64,000 nt of DNA from Hyphomicrobiales bacterium (GCA_900467185.1 UBPA01000004.1:303344-367343), one strand, 5' to 3'. Shown: positions 1-9,340, counted from the first letter of the stretch. Notes: generated by a model from the sequence alone, not told the origin. Numbers and translations are program-made.

Positions 1-63
1 GCCAGGGATTTTCAGAAGGCGTTCAACGCGGCGCAGGATCGGGATCGCGCGCAGCCGAGGTTC

Positions 64-1329
64 TCAGGTGTTCATGGAGTCGAAGAAGTCGCCATTCGTC
101 TTCGTCTGCTTCAACTTGTCGATCAGGAACTCGATCGCATCCGTGGTGCCCATGGGCGCGAGGATACGACGGAGCACGAAGATCTTCTGAAGATCCTGAC
201 GCGGCACGAGCAGGTCTTCCTTGCGGGTACCGGACTTCAGAATGTCCATCGCCGGGAAGATACGCTTGTCGGCAACCTTCCGGTCGAGCACGATTTCGGA
301 GTTGCCCGTTCCCTTGAACTCTTCGAAGATGACTTCGTCCATCCGGCTGCCGGTATCGATCAGCGCTGTTGCGACGATGGTCAGCGAACCGCCTTCCTCG
401 ATGTTCCGCGCGGCGCCGAAGAAGCGCTTTGGGCGCTGCAGGGCATTGGCATCCACACCGCCGGTCAGAACCTTGCCGGAAGAGGGCACGACCGTGTTGT
501 AGGCGCGGCCGAGGCGGGTGATGGAATCGAGCAGGATGACGACATCACGGCCGTGCTCGACCAGCCGCTTGGCCTTTTCGATCACCATTTCGGCGACCTG
601 AACGTGGCGCGTGGCCGGCTCGTCGAAGGTGGAGGAAACGACCTCGCCCTTCACGGATCGCTGCATGTCCGTCACTTCTTCCGGCCGCTCGTCGATAAGG
701 AGAACGATCAGATAACATTCCGGATGATTGGCGGTAATCGAATGGGCGATGTTCTGCAGGAGCACGGTCTTGCCGGTGCGCGGCGGCGCGACGATCAGGC
801 CGCGCTGGCCCTTGCCGAGAGGTGCAACGAGATCCATCACGCGCGGCGAAAGATCCTTGGAGGTGGGAACCTCGAGCTCCATCTTGAAGCGTTCGTTCGG
901 ATAGAGCGGCGTCAGGTTGTCGAAGTGCACCTTGTGCCGGATCTTCTCCGGGTCCTCGAAATTGATCGTGTTGACCTTCAGAAGCGCGAAATAGCGTTCG
1001 CCTTCCTTCGGTCCCCGGATCGGGCCTTCGACCGTATCGCCCGTCTTCAGCGAGAAGCGCCGGATCTGGGAGGGCGAGATGTAGATATCGTCGGGGCCGG
1101 GGAGATAGTTGGCATTGGCGGAGCGCAGGAAGCCGAAACCGTCCTGGAGAAGCTCGACGACGCCTTCACCGATGATCTCGACGTCTTGTGCCGCGAGCAT
1201 CTTCAGGATGGCGAACATCAGCTCCTGCTTGCGCATCACGCTGGCGTTTTCGACCTCCACCGACTCGGCGAACGCCAGAAGGTCGGTTGCAGATTTGTTC
1301 TTGAGGTCTTGGAGCTTCATTTCAGCCAT
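64..1329 (-). CDS. rho: Transcription termination factor Rho
   Basis: A 421-residue protein, the usual length for rhizobial Rho. Rho is a homohexameric RNA-dependent ATPase that loads on untranslated C-rich RNA and dissociates the elongation complex. The N-terminal part (about residues 1-130) is the RNA-binding domain, with the DGFGFLRS signature of its cold-shock-like fold. The motor domain carries Walker A ([11 protein letters not shown], near residue 182) and Walker B ([11 protein letters not shown]). The ATG is followed at once by the conserved MKLQDLK helix. It is transcribed away from the origin candidate; the 183 bp between it and hemJ should hold its promoter and leader. In rhizobia the genes beyond rho are usually mnmE, mnmG, rsmG, parA and parB, which would lie outside this window. 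Identification is secure. Confidence 0.98.
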   Translation of the reverse strand: MAEMKLQDLKNKSATDLLAFAESVEVENASVMRKQELMFAILKMLAAQDVEIIGEGVVELLQDGFGFLRSANANYLPGPDDIYISPSQIRRFSLKTGDTVEGPIRGPKEGERYFALLKVNTINFEDPEKIRHKVHFDNLTPLYPNERFKMELEVPTSKDLSPRVMDLVAPLGKGQRGLIVAPPRTGKTVLLQNIAHSITANHPECYLIVLLIDERPEEVTDMQRSVKGEVVSSTFDEPATRHVQVAEMVIEKAKRLVEHGRDVVILLDSITRLGRAYNTVVPSSGKVLTGGVDANALQRPKRFFGAARNIEEGGSLTIVATALIDTGSRMDEVIFEEFKGTGNSEIVLDRKVADKRIFPAMDILKSGTRKEDLLVPRQDLQKIFVLRRILAPMGTTDAIEFLIDKLKQTKTNGDFFDSMNT

Positions 1330-1512
1330 GAAGGAAAATCACACTTGCAGAGGGAATGGAAGGGCTGGCGCTGTGTGGGTCAAGGGAGCGGCAGGGGGAT
1401 AGCCACTCGAACTTTAACGCGCGCCAGAAAGATGGGATGTCACACGCTAGCGACTTCCGGCCCGCACCGCAAGGGGGCTCGCAGTGCAAGAGGCTAAAAT
1501 GTCCGTGATAGA

Positions 1513-2076
1513 TCAAAACGGCTTTACGATGACGAGGATGACGATGACGATCATCAGAACGGTTGGCACCTCGTTCATCAGCCGCCAATAGCGCGCCGTG
1601 CGTCGCGCGCCATCGCGCGAGAAACGCCCAACGGCATCGGCATAGTGCACATGCACGCCGGTCAGCAGGATCACGGCAAGGATCTTGGCGTGAAGCCAGC
1701 CGCCCTGAAAGCCGTAGACGCTCCAGGCGAGGTAAAGCCCGAGTACCCAGGTGATCATCATGGCCGGGCGCATGATCACCTTCAGGAGCCGCTGCTCCAT
1801 CACCTTGAAGGTCTCCGACGTCTGCGAGCCCGGCTCGGCATCGGTATGATAGATGAACAGGCGCGGCATGTAGAGCAGCCCGGCCATCCAGGAGATGACG
1901 GCCACGACATGCAGCGCCTTGATCCAGAGAATGAGATCGGCCGGCTGCCAGACGATCAGTCCGGCGACGATCGCCACGAGAACCGAAAGCGCCAGAAAAG
2001 CCCGTACGCGCGATTTCTGGCCCGCCGGGGCATCGGTCTGCCGCGGAACCCCTTCCTCGCGCTCCGGGGTACTCAC
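1513..2076 (-). CDS. hemJ: Protoporphyrinogen IX oxidase HemJ
   Basis: A 187-residue polytopic membrane protein of the HemJ (UPF0093) family, the oxygen-independent type of protoporphyrinogen oxidase common in alphaproteobacteria; it converts protoporphyrinogen IX to protoporphyrin IX for haem. After a hydrophilic N-terminus of about 25 residues there are four hydrophobic helices. The conserved [15 protein letters not shown] segment holds the essential histidine, and [12 protein letters not shown] follows. The start is a GTG whose last two bases form part of the hemE stop (GTGA overlap), so the two genes are translationally coupled. Adjacency to hemE supports the haem role. Confidence 0.93.
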   Translation of the reverse strand: MSTPEREEGVPRQTDAPAGQKSRVRAFLALSVLVAIVAGLIVWQPADLILWIKALHVVAVISWMAGLLYMPRLFIYHTDAEPGSQTSETFKVMEQRLLKVIMRPAMMITWVLGLYLAWSVYGFQGGWLHAKILAVILLTGVHVHYADAVGRFSRDGARRTARYWRLMNEVPTVLMIVIVILVIVKPF

Positions 2077-3104
2077 ACGCGGCTCCTGACACGGGCCACG
2101 AGATCGGCGACATGGGAGGGATCCGCCTGCGGCGTGATGCCATGGCCGAGATTGAAGATCAGCGGTCCCTGTCCGAGGCGGTCCAGAATCTGATCGATAC
2201 CCTCGTCCAGAGCCTTGCCCCCCGCAACGACCCGCATCGGATCGAGATTACCCTGTATCGGGCCTTCCTTCTGCAGGTCAGCCGCAAACGACAGGGGAAC
2301 CGACCAGTCGAGCCCGATCGCGTCCGCCTGCGTCTTCTGGCGATAGTCCCTCAGCAACAGGCCGGCGCCCTTGGCGAAGGCGATGATCTTCGCATCCGGC
2401 CGGCGGGCCCGCACGCTGTCGATGATCCGGCGCACGGGCGCGACCGCAAAACGCTCGAACGTATCCTCCCCGAGAACGCCGGCCCAGGAGTCGAAGATCT
2501 GCACCGCATCCGCGCCGGCGTCAAGCTGGGCGACGAGATAGTCGGCGGACAGTTCGGCCAGCAATGCCAGCAGCGCATCGAAGGCTTCGGGATGCTGATA
2601 GGCAAACAGCCGCGCCGGGGCCTGGTCTGGTGTCCCGTGCCCGGCGATCATGTAGGTCGCGACCGTCCAGGGCGCACCGCAGAAGCCGAGCAGCGCCGTT
2701 TCCGTCGGAAGCTCGCGCCGCAGGCGCGCCACGGTTTCGATGACGGGACGAAGATGATCGGCCACCGGTCTTCCGTCCAGAGCCTCGATGCCGTCGACAT
2801 CGATCGGATCGAGCTTGGGTCCGCTGCCCTCCTCGAAGCGGACATTGCGCTTCAGGGCATCGGGAATGACGAGAATATCGGAAAACAGGATGGCCGCATC
2901 GAACGCATAGCGCCGGATCGGCTGGAGGGTCACTTCCGTGGCGAAGTCCGGGGAGTAGCAGAGATCGAGAAAGCTCCCGGCCCTTGCCCGCGTCTCGCGA
3001 TATTCCGGCAGATATCTCCCGGCCTGCCGCATCAGCCAGATGGGCGGAGGCGTTAGCGTCTCCCCGTTCAGAACACGGACGAGCTTGCGGTTTTCAGACG
3101 TCAC
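2073..3104 (-). CDS. hemE: Uroporphyrinogen decarboxylase
   Basis: A 343-residue cytoplasmic enzyme that decarboxylates the four acetate side chains of uroporphyrinogen III to give coproporphyrinogen III. The family signature [16 protein letters not shown] lies near the N-terminus and [13 protein letters not shown] near residue 145. The start chosen is GTG at 3104, giving the usual N-terminus and length; no nearer ATG fits the family. It overlaps hemJ by four bases and is divergent from ppsR across the origin candidate. A hemE neighbour is typical of alphaproteobacterial chromosomal origins, as in Caulobacter and Sinorhizobium. Confidence 0.97.
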   Translation of the reverse strand: MTSENRKLVRVLNGETLTPPPIWLMRQAGRYLPEYRETRARAGSFLDLCYSPDFATEVTLQPIRRYAFDAAILFSDILVIPDALKRNVRFEEGSGPKLDPIDVDGIEALDGRPVADHLRPVIETVARLRRELPTETALLGFCGAPWTVATYMIAGHGTPDQAPARLFAYQHPEAFDALLALLAELSADYLVAQLDAGADAVQIFDSWAGVLGEDTFERFAVAPVRRIIDSVRARRPDAKIIAFAKGAGLLLRDYRQKTQADAIGLDWSVPLSFAADLQKEGPIQGNLDPMRVVAGGKALDEGIDQILDRLGQGPLIFNLGHGITPQADPSHVADLVARVRSRV

Positions 3105-3325
3105 ACACAGCTTCCCTCTTAAAATAGAATCTTGAATCTAAGGGTTTCTATTTCTTAGAGTCGGTGACTATCAAGGATTAAAGGTTGTCGGTCCTTTGTC
3201 CCCAGAACCCCATTTCGTCCGATGTGACGGGACAGTGATCGGGCACATCAGGGACAACATAGGGAGCAACCCGAAAAAAGCCCGTCATTCAAGCAACTTG
3301 GCAAACGAACAGCCTTTCCTTGGCC

Positions 3326-3334
3326 TGTGGATGA
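3326..3334 (-). promoter_or_regulatory. DnaA box candidate 1 (TCATCCACA)
   Basis: Read on the minus strand this is TCATCCACA, one mismatch from TTATCCACA. It also closely resembles the Caulobacter G-box TGATCCACA. Confidence 0.6.
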
Positions 3335-3416
3335 CCTGTTGAGGATCGGCGGCGATCGGTCGCATCGCGAGTCTTTTTCACAAGCGCTCCGGAAAGATCG
3401 CCGGCGCGGGCCTCTT

Positions 3417-3425
3417 TGTGAATAA
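3417..3425 (-). promoter_or_regulatory. DnaA box candidate 2 (TTATTCACA)
   Basis: Read on the minus strand this is TTATTCACA, one mismatch from the consensus, 91 bp from box 1 and in the same orientation. Confidence 0.55.
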
Positions 3426-3475
3426 GTCGGAGGTTTTCCCCTTGCCTGCCGGGCAGGCTCCCCCCTAGGCTCCGC

Positions 3476-3484
3476 TTATCCACC
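3476..3484 (+). promoter_or_regulatory. DnaA box candidate 3 (TTATCCACC)
   Basis: TTATCCACC on the plus strand, differing from the consensus only at the last base. It lies 27 bp before the ppsR start, so DnaA bound here could also affect ppsR transcription. Confidence 0.6.
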
Positions 3485-3510
3485 ATCATCAACAGGCGGC
3501 CAAGAATAGC

Positions 3511-4332
3511 GTGGACAATCACAAAAACTATTTCCACCTGCATCTGATCTCCGACTCGACGGGGGAAACCCTGATCGCGGCCGGCCGGGCAGCCGCGGCA
3601 CAATTCCAGACCTATCATGCGCTGGAGCATGTCTATCCGCTGATCCGCAATCGCAAGCAGCTGATGCAGGTGCTCGAATCCATCGACACCGCCCCCGGCA
3701 TCGTTCTCTATACGATCGTCGATCGCGAGCTTTCCGACATCATCAATGCCCAGTGCCAGCAGATCGGTGTGCCCTGCGTGTCCGTGCTGGAGCCGATCAT
3801 CGATCTGTTCCAGACCTATCTCGGCACATCGTCCCGCCGCCGGTCCGGCGCCCAGCATGTGATGGATGCCGATTATTTCGCGCGGATCGACGCGCTGAAC
3901 TTCACGATGGATCATGACGACGGCCAGCTTCCGGCCGATTTCAACGATGCCGACGTGGTCCTGATCGGCATCAGCCGCACCTCGAAGACGCCGACCAGCA
4001 TCTATCTGGCCAATCGCGGCATCCGCACCGCGAACATTCCGATCGTGCCGGGCGTGCCTCTGCCGGAGCGACTGCTGGAGGCGACCAAGCCGCTGGTCGT
4101 GTGCCTTATCGCGACGGCTGATCGCGTCTCCCAGGTGCGCGAACACCGGGTGCTCGGCACGACGCACGGGTTCCATGGGCAGGACTATACGGATCGGGCA
4201 GCGATCGCCGAGGAACTGAAATATGCCCGCGCACTCTGCGCCCGCAACAACTGGCCGATCATCGACGTCACGCGACGCTCGATCGAGGAAACGGCCGCCG
4301 CCATCGTTGCCCTGAGGCCGCGCCTGCGCTAG
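3511..4332 (+). CDS. ppsR: Pyruvate, water/phosphate dikinase regulatory protein (DUF299)
   Basis: A 273-residue bifunctional ADP-dependent kinase and Pi-dependent phosphorylase of the DUF299 family. It switches phosphoenolpyruvate synthase or pyruvate phosphate dikinase off and on by reversible threonine phosphorylation. The N-terminal [11 protein letters not shown] motif and the nucleotide-binding loop [18 protein letters not shown] (near residue 154) are both present. The start is GTG at 3511, giving the typical family N-terminus ([16 protein letters not shown]). The Caulobacter and Rickettsia relatives (RP001) flank the origin in the same hemE-divergent arrangement. Which dikinase it controls cannot be told from this window. 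Confidence 0.93.
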   Translation: MDNHKNYFHLHLISDSTGETLIAAGRAAAAQFQTYHALEHVYPLIRNRKQLMQVLESIDTAPGIVLYTIVDRELSDIINAQCQQIGVPCVSVLEPIIDLFQTYLGTSSRRRSGAQHVMDADYFARIDALNFTMDHDDGQLPADFNDADVVLIGISRTSKTPTSIYLANRGIRTANIPIVPGVPLPERLLEATKPLVVCLIATADRVSQVREHRVLGTTHGFHGQDYTDRAAIAEELKYARALCARNNWPIIDVTRRSIEETAAAIVALRPRLR

Positions 4333-4360
4333 TCCGCATCGCGATAGGGAGAGATCATCC

Positions 4361-4987
4361 ATGACGCATCAGCTTGTCCTCGCCTCGGCGAGCCCGTTCC
4401 GGCGCATGCTGCTCGACAATGCCGGCATCGCCTTTGGCTGGCAGGTGGCCGAGATCGACGAGCGGGCACTGGAAGAACCGCTCGCCGCCGAAGGCGCATC
4501 GCCGGAAAGAGTCGCGACCGTTCTGGCCGTGGCCAAGGCCGAATCGGTCGCCGCGGCGCTGCGCGAGGCGCAAGGGGCGGGGGAGGGTATCGCGCCCGTC
4601 GTCATCGGGTCGGACCAGACACTGTCGCTCGGGGCCCGGGTGTTTCACAAGCCGGCGTCGATGGCGGAGGCGCGGGACCATCTGCGCGCCCTGTCGGGGG
4701 AGACCCATCAGCTCAACAGCGCGATTGCCCTGCATCAGGATGGCCGGACCCTCTGGTCTCATGTCTCGACCGCGCGCCTGACGATGCGCCGGCTCGATGA
4801 CGGCTTCATCGCGCGGCATCTCGATCGCGTGGGGGAGAAAGCCCTGACCAGCGTCGGCGCGTACCAGCTGGAAGGCGAGGGGATCCAGCTGTTCGAGGCG
4901 ATCGACGGCGACTACTTCACGATCCTCGGATTGCCGATCCTGCCGCTGCTCGGCGAACTGCGGAGGCTGCGTGTCATCGATGCGTGA
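4361..4987 (+). CDS. maf: Maf-family nucleoside triphosphate pyrophosphatase
   Basis: A 208-residue Maf/Ham1-fold enzyme that hydrolyses non-canonical or excess nucleoside triphosphates to monophosphates, acting in house-cleaning or septum control. The signature [14 protein letters not shown] starts at residue 5. The acidic IGSDQTL segment and the [24 protein letters not shown] block (quoted here only for recognition of its [10 protein letters not shown] end) are typical. It begins 28 bp after ppsR and its end overlaps the aroE start, so maf-aroE-coaE form an operon. Substrate class (dTTP/UTP or m7GTP type) is not certain. Confidence 0.9.
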   Translation: MTHQLVLASASPFRRMLLDNAGIAFGWQVAEIDERALEEPLAAEGASPERVATVLAVAKAESVAAALREAQGAGEGIAPVVIGSDQTLSLGARVFHKPASMAEARDHLRALSGETHQLNSAIALHQDGRTLWSHVSTARLTMRRLDDGFIARHLDRVGEKALTSVGAYQLEGEGIQLFEAIDGDYFTILGLPILPLLGELRRLRVIDA

Positions 4988-5843
4988 TTCACGTGAAACA
5001 TTTGTTAACCATGCCTTCGTCGCGGGCTATCCCGTCCGGCATTCGCGCTCGCCGCTGATCCATTCCCACTGGCTGAAGACCCTGGGTCTGGAGGGCAGCT
5101 ACACCACGCGCGAAGTCACGCCGGCCATCTTCCCCGATTTCATCGCGATCCTCAAATCCGGCCAGTCCGGCTTCGTCGGCGGCAACGTCACCATCCCGCA
5201 TAAGGAGACAGTGATCGCCCATGTCGACGAGGCCGATGCGCTGAGCCGGGAAATGGGTGCGGCCAACACCGTCTGGCTGGAGGAGGGACGGCTGAAGGCG
5301 ACGAACACCGACGGCCTCGGCTTTGCCGCCAATCTCGACGCGCGGGCACCGGGCTGGGACACGGCCGAGACCGCTATCGTGCTTGGTGCGGGAGGTGCGA
5401 GCCGCGCCGTCATCCAGGCCGTTCGGGATCGCGGGGTGCGCACTATCCATGTCGTCAACCGGACGCTGCCCCGAGCCCGGGAACTCTCCGATCGTTTCGG
5501 CCGGACGCGCGTCGTCGCCCATGCCATGGCGGCGCTGCCCGAGCTTCTGCCCGAGGCCAGCCTCTTCATCAACACGACCTCGCTCGGCATGGACGGCACG
5601 CCGGTTCCCGACTTCGATTTCACACGCATGCCCGGCGATGCCGTCGTGACGGATATCGTCTACGTGCCCCTCGTCACCCCTATTCTCGCGCAGGCGCAGG
5701 CGCAGGGTCGCACCATCGTCGACGGGCTTGGCATGTTGCTGCATCAGGCGGCGCCCGGCTTTGAAAAATGGTTCGGCCGAAAACCTCAGGTGGACGAGAC
5801 GCTGCGGGCGCTCGTCATCGCCGACATGGCGGCGCACGCATGA
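4980..5843 (+). CDS. aroE: Shikimate dehydrogenase (NADP+)
   Basis: A 287-residue enzyme reducing 3-dehydroshikimate to shikimate in chorismate synthesis. The substrate-binding region has [13 protein letters not shown] near residue 16 and the NVTIPHKE motif with the catalytic lysine. The NADP-binding loop is [11 protein letters not shown] and the C-terminus has [22 protein letters not shown] 4980 was chosen over GTG 4971, three codons upstream, because rhizobial AroE proteins align from the following RDSRETF. It overlaps maf by eight bases and coaE by four. A parS site lies in its first codons. Confidence 0.96.
   Translation: MRDSRETFVNHAFVAGYPVRHSRSPLIHSHWLKTLGLEGSYTTREVTPAIFPDFIAILKSGQSGFVGGNVTIPHKETVIAHVDEADALSREMGAANTVWLEEGRLKATNTDGLGFAANLDARAPGWDTAETAIVLGAGGASRAVIQAVRDRGVRTIHVVNRTLPRARELSDRFGRTRVVAHAMAALPELLPEASLFINTTSLGMDGTPVPDFDFTRMPGDAVVTDIVYVPLVTPILAQAQAQGRTIVDGLGMLLHQAAPGFEKWFGRKPQVDETLRALVIADMAAHA
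4985..5000. promoter_or_regulatory. parS: parS centromere site, 15 of 16 match
   Basis: The 16-mer TGATTCACGTGAAACA differs at one base from the bacterial parS consensus TGTTTCACGTGAAACA, the ParB binding and loading site. It overlaps the end of maf and the first codons of aroE, about 1.5 kb from the oriC candidate, where alphaproteobacterial parS sites are expected. Confidence 0.8.
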
Positions 5844-6430
5844 TCGTCCTCGGGCTCACCGGATCGATCGGCATGGGCAAGTCCACCACGGCCGGGATGT
5901 TCACGGCGCTGGGCGTTCCCGTCAACGACGCCGATGCTGTCGTGCACGAACTCTATCGCGGCGAGGCCGTCACACCCATCGAGACAGCTTTTCCCGGCTC
6001 CACGACCAACGGTCTGGTCGATCGGGCCGCCCTCAGTGAAGCACTGGCGAAGCATCCCGAGGGCTTCAAGACCCTGGAAGCGATCGTCCACCCGCTCGTG
6101 CGGGAGAAAGAGCGCGCCTTTCTCGACCGGGAACGGGGCGCAGGCGCCCCGCTCGTGGTCCTCGATATTCCCCTGCTCTACGAGACGGGCGGCGAGGGTC
6201 GGGTGGATGCGGTGGCTGTCGTCACCTGCGATGCTGCCATCCAGCGGGCCCGTGTTCTTTCGCGCCCCGGCATGACGCCGGAGAAATTCGCGCTGATCCT
6301 GTCCCGGCAAATGCCGGACGAAGAGAAACGCGCCCGTGCAAACTATGTGATCGACACCGGCCACGGACTAGACGCCGCGCGCCAAAGGGTCGAAGAGATT
6401 GTCAGCGCTCTGACCGCCCGAGCGGGATAA
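5840..6430 (+). CDS. coaE: Dephospho-CoA kinase
   Basis: A 196-residue P-loop kinase that phosphorylates the 3'-hydroxyl of dephospho-CoA in the last step of coenzyme A synthesis. Walker A is GSIGMGKST at residue 8. The [10 protein letters not shown] segment and the [19 protein letters not shown] lid region are typical. The start ATG overlaps the aroE stop (ATGA), ruling out longer in-frame versions that lie inside aroE. Together with coaA at 45.3 kb the window holds the first and last CoA-synthesis steps. Confidence 0.95.
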   Translation: MIVLGLTGSIGMGKSTTAGMFTALGVPVNDADAVVHELYRGEAVTPIETAFPGSTTNGLVDRAALSEALAKHPEGFKTLEAIVHPLVREKERAFLDRERGAGAPLVVLDIPLLYETGGEGRVDAVAVVTCDAAIQRARVLSRPGMTPEKFALILSRQMPDEEKRARANYVIDTGHGLDAARQRVEEIVSALTARAG

Positions 6431-6478
6431 TATCTCCCCAGGTGCACAGACGATCGTATTCGACGGAAGGACAAGGCC

Positions 6479-7177
6479 ATGCGGGAAATCATCTTCGATA
6501 CGGAAACCACCGGCCTCGACAATCGCCAGGACCGCGTCATCGAAATCGGCGGCATCGAACTCAACGATCACTTTCCGACCGGCCGGACCTTTCATCGCTA
6601 CATCCATCCCGGCGATCGCAAGGTTCATCCCGATGCGCTCGCCGTTCACGGCATCACCGACGATTTCCTGAAGGACAAGCCGGTCTTTGCCGAGGTCGTG
6701 GAAGAGCTGATGGCCTTCTTCGAGGGCGCCCGCTGGGTCGCGCACAATGCCACCTTCGATATGGGCTTCATCAATGCCGAGCTGGCTCGTCTCGATCGCC
6801 CGGCGGTTTCGCAAGACCTCGTCACCGACACGCTGTCGATGGCCCGCCGCAAGCATCCCATGGGTCCCAATTCGCTCGATGCGCTCTGCCGGCGCTACGG
6901 CATCGACAACACGCACCGCACGAAGCACGGCGCGTTGCTCGACTCCGAGCTTCTCGCCGAAGTCTATATCGAGATGATCGGCGGCCGGCAGGCTGCACTG
7001 GGCCTGACGACCAAGGAAAGCCGCGCACAGGCGGAAGCCTCCGACGACCTGGTCGTCGTGCCGCGCGCGCGTCCGGCGCCTTTGCCCCCGCGCCTGGCCG
7101 AAAACGACATCGCCGCCCATGCAGCGCTCGTCGAGAAGATGGGCGAAAAAGCCATCTGGTCGCATTACGCGGTCTGA
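6479..7177 (+). CDS. dnaQ: DNA polymerase III epsilon subunit, 3'-5' proofreading exonuclease
   Basis: A 232-residue DEDDh exonuclease that proofreads for the replicative polymerase. Exo I is FDTETTGLD at residue 5. Exo II contains HNATFDMGFI, and Exo III has HGALLDSELLAEVY. The C-terminal 50 residues include a proline-rich segment (RARPAPLPPR) that should tether the protein to the alpha subunit. It lies 48 bp after coaE and ends at a shared terminator with convergent secB. Confidence 0.96.
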   Translation: MREIIFDTETTGLDNRQDRVIEIGGIELNDHFPTGRTFHRYIHPGDRKVHPDALAVHGITDDFLKDKPVFAEVVEELMAFFEGARWVAHNATFDMGFINAELARLDRPAVSQDLVTDTLSMARRKHPMGPNSLDALCRRYGIDNTHRTKHGALLDSELLAEVYIEMIGGRQAALGLTTKESRAQAEASDDLVVVPRARPAPLPPRLAENDIAAHAALVEKMGEKAIWSHYAV

Positions 7178-7181
7178 AACG

Positions 7182-7213
7182 AAAAAACGCCCGGCCTTTT
7201 CGGACCGGGCGTT
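7182..7213 (-). terminator. Rho-independent terminator of secB
   Basis: A perfect 9-bp stem (AACGCCCGG at 7186-7194, CCGGGCGTT at 7205-7213) with a 10-nt loop. Read on the minus strand the stem is followed by a T run, so it ends secB transcription; it may also stop dnaQ read-through. Confidence 0.85.
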
Positions 7214-7237
7214 CGAGGCGTTCGGCTGGGATGCCGA

Positions 7238-7729
7238 TCAGTTCGGGGTGCTGGACACCTGCGCGCGGACGCGGTCTTCGGCCATCCGCTGCGTGAACAT
7301 CTGCGCGAAATCGATCGGGTCGATCATCAGCGGGGGGAAGCCGCCATTGCGTGTTGCGTCGGCCACGATCTGGCGCGCGAAGGGGAAGAGCAGGCGCGGG
7401 CACTCGATGAAGAGCAGCGGCAGCATGTGCTCCTGCGGGAAGCCGGTGACGCGGAAGACGCCGCCATAGGTCAGCTCGACGGCAAACAGAATCTTGTCGC
7501 CATCCTTGGCTTCGGCATTCAGCGTCAGCACGACGTCGAATTCCGTATCCGTCATCGGATTGGCGTTGACATTGACGTTGATGTTGATCGCCGGAGCCTT
7601 GTCACGGGCCTGGAGCGAGCGCGGCGCACCCGGATTTTCGAACGAGAGGTCCTTGATGTACTGGGCGAGAATGTTCAGCGACGGATTTTCGCCGGTGCCA
7701 CCGTTCGTGGGTGCTGCTGTATCGGTCAT
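7238..7729 (-). CDS. secB: Protein-export chaperone SecB
   Basis: A 163-residue cytosolic tetrameric chaperone that keeps preproteins unfolded and hands them to SecA. Recognisable segments are [18 protein letters not shown] near residue 18, [12 protein letters not shown], and the conserved [18 protein letters not shown] block with [14 protein letters not shown] near the C-terminus. The ATG at 7729 was chosen over one 23 codons upstream because family members start with a short acidic tail just before NILAQYIKD. It is convergent with dnaQ and 145 bp from fxsA on the same strand. Confidence 0.97.
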   Translation of the reverse strand: MTDTAAPTNGGTGENPSLNILAQYIKDLSFENPGAPRSLQARDKAPAININVNVNANPMTDTEFDVVLTLNAEAKDGDKILFAVELTYGGVFRVTGFPQEHMLPLLFIECPRLLFPFARQIVADATRNGGFPPLMIDPIDFAQMFTQRMAEDRVRAQVSSTPN

Positions 7730-7874
7730 GAGGCGCGTTCCTTGGAGGCGTTCGATAGAATGATGCGTTGGATGGAGCGGTTCAATGGTCGAGCGCATCT
7801 ATCATTTCGGGCATGCCCTTACAACCCGAGCGGCCGGGCGGGGCAGGAGTGGAGCGTCTTCGGCATGCGCTCGG

Positions 7875-8366
7875 TCACCGCAGCCGGTCGTTCGGGTCGC
7901 TGCGGTCGGGGTCCCTGGTAAATTCTGCGTCATCGAGATCGATCACGCCGGGGATGGCGCGGGGCCGGGCGCCGGCCGGATCCGGTCGCGCGCTGCTTGT
8001 CCGCGTCACCACGGTGATCCGCTTGCGCAGGAACTGCCAGACTGCTTCGCGCACGGCGGGAATGAAGAGAAGGATGCCGAAGATGTCCGTCAGGAAGCCG
8101 GGCAGGATCAGGAGAAACGCGGCAATGACGATCATCGCACCATGCACGATCTGCCGGCCGGGGTTCTCGCCGGTGCGCGATGCGGACTGGAGTTTCCGCA
8201 GCACACCAAGGCCTTGCGCCCGCAAGAGAAGCGCGCCGACGACGGCGGATAGAAGAATGAGACCGAGCGTGGCACCCACGCCGATCTCGCGCCCGACGAC
8301 GATGAAGGTGGCGATTTCCGCCATCGGCAGGAGCAGGAAGAAGAGCGGGATCAGGGAAAGGCGCAT
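7875..8366 (-). CDS. fxsA: FxsA family membrane protein
   Basis: A 163-residue inner-membrane protein of the FxsA family. In E. coli overproduction of FxsA relieves phage T7 exclusion by the F plasmid, through binding of PifA; the general role is unknown. Three to four hydrophobic segments are seen: residues 1-27, 32-50 and 75-105. The PLxEIxxFIxVG signature appears as PMAEIATFIVVGREIG, and LLILPGFLTDIFG is the second conserved block. The C-terminal 40 residues are hydrophilic and variable. ATG 8366 is preferred because the upstream open frame is not conserved in character and would precede the first membrane helix. Confidence 0.88.
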   Translation of the reverse strand: MRLSLIPLFFLLLPMAEIATFIVVGREIGVGATLGLILLSAVVGALLLRAQGLGVLRKLQSASRTGENPGRQIVHGAMIVIAAFLLILPGFLTDIFGILLFIPAVREAVWQFLRKRITVVTRTSSARPDPAGARPRAIPGVIDLDDAEFTRDPDRSDPNDRLR

Positions 8367-8402
8367 TCGGTCCACGTGTCGGTTGGAAGGGTTGTCGTCC
8401 GC

Positions 8403-8422
8403 CCGATGCCGCGTGGCATCGG
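8403..8422. repeat. Inverted repeat between fxsA and timA
   Basis: Perfect 8-bp arms CCGATGCC and GGCATCGG around GCGT, in the 220-bp region between divergent fxsA and timA. GGCATCGG recurs at 8433-8440. There is no T run, so this is not an evident terminator; it could be an operator. Confidence 0.4.
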
Positions 8423-8586
8423 AGCTATAAGGCGGCATCGGATCATGCCTTGGCCGTTGGTCTGCTTTGCTCGCTCGGCCGATCTGCTTTCGGCGGTCTG
8501 GCAATCTGCTCCTGGCCATTTGAATGATGGGGTCATCGGGTCTATATGGGTCTCTAAGATACATCATAAAAGCGGCATTGGTGGAA

Positions 8587-9285
8587 ATGGGATCTTTCGA
8601 CTTCGTAACATTGTTCTTTCTTGTCGCCGCGGTGATCATTTTCATCCAGCTTCGCAGCGTGCTGGGCCGTCGGACAGGCAATGAACGCCCGCCGTCCGAT
8701 CCCTTCTCCGCCCGCGAACCCGTCGAGAGTTCCGACCCGACCGGCAAGGTCGTCCAGCTTCCCCGCCGCGACACCGTCGTGGACGAGGCGGCGCGCTATG
8801 CTGCGATCGATGCCTTCGCCAAGCCCGAGACCCCGCTGAACGCCTCGCTGCGCAAGATCACCGACGCCGACAACGCCTTCGACCCGAAGGAGTTCGTGAA
8901 CGGTGCACGGATGGCCTATGAAATGATCGTGACCGCCTTTGCCGATGGCGACAGGAAGACCCTGAAGTCGCTCCTGTCCAAGGAAGTCTATGACGGCTTC
9001 GAGGCGGCGATCGCCGACCGCGAGGCCAAGGGCGAAATCGTCAAATCCACCTTCGTCGGCATCGAGAAATCCGACATCGTGTCGGCCGATCTGAAGGATG
9101 GCGAAGCGATCGTCACCGTGCGGATCTTCAGCCAGCTGATCTCGGCAACCTTCGACAAGGCCGGAACGATCGTCGATGGCGATGCGGAAGCCGTCTCCGA
9201 GGTCAACGACCTCTGGACGTTTGCCCGCGACACCCGCTCGCGCGATCCGAACTGGAAGCTGATCGCGACCGAATCCGAAAACTGA
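8587..9285 (+). CDS. timA: Tim44-domain inner-membrane protein (TimA)
   Basis: A 232-residue protein with one N-terminal membrane helix (residues 4-24, FDFVTLFFLVAAVIIFI) and a C-terminal Tim44-like domain from about residue 90 (FVNGARMAYEMIVTAFADGD through the SRDPNWKLIATE end). The family is related to the mitochondrial import-motor subunit Tim44; the Caulobacter protein TimA is its bacterial relative, of unclear function. The helix-proximal region is basic (LGRRTGNER). ATG 8587 puts the membrane helix at the N-terminus as in homologues; earlier in-frame starts add non-conserved residues. It is divergent from fxsA and followed by mltA, 55 bp away. Confidence 0.85.
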   Translation: MGSFDFVTLFFLVAAVIIFIQLRSVLGRRTGNERPPSDPFSAREPVESSDPTGKVVQLPRRDTVVDEAARYAAIDAFAKPETPLNASLRKITDADNAFDPKEFVNGARMAYEMIVTAFADGDRKTLKSLLSKEVYDGFEAAIADREAKGEIVKSTFVGIEKSDIVSADLKDGEAIVTVRIFSQLISATFDKAGTIVDGDAEAVSEVNDLWTFARDTRSRDPNWKLIATESEN

Positions 9286-9340
9286 GGTCCCGGGCGTCCG
9301 GGCATCTGCGCGGGCCTGTTGAAAGAGATAGGGATCGCCG

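Larger units (their letters stand above)
3105..3510. other. oriC: Probable chromosomal replication origin (oriC)
   Basis: A 406-bp non-coding region between divergent hemE and ppsR. It contains three 8-of-9 matches to the DnaA box TTATCCACA: TCATCCACA (minus strand, 3326-3334), TTATTCACA (minus strand, 3417-3425) and TTATCCACC (plus strand, 3476-3484). The stretch 3115-3185 is clearly richer in A+T than its surroundings, fitting an unwinding element. It carries three GANTC sites (3127-3131, 3134-3138, 3158-3162), the target of the cell-cycle methylase CcrM, and a fourth lies at 3369-3373. A small inverted repeat (TCTAAG/CTTAGA, 3137-3159) and a 15-bp palindrome (3444-3458) are also present. 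Gene strand switches here: genes on both sides run outward. In Caulobacter and Sinorhizobium the chromosomal origin is next to hemE. Function is inferred. Confidence 0.75.

Noticed and set aside
3105..3510. CtrA boxes (TTAA-N7-TTAA) in the origin candidate
   Set aside because: TTAA occurs near 3119 and 3178 but not with the seven-base spacing, so CtrA control is not supported by this motif.
4640..4655. Another parS at TGTTTCACAAGCCGGC in maf
   Set aside because: Only the left half matches; the palindrome is lost.
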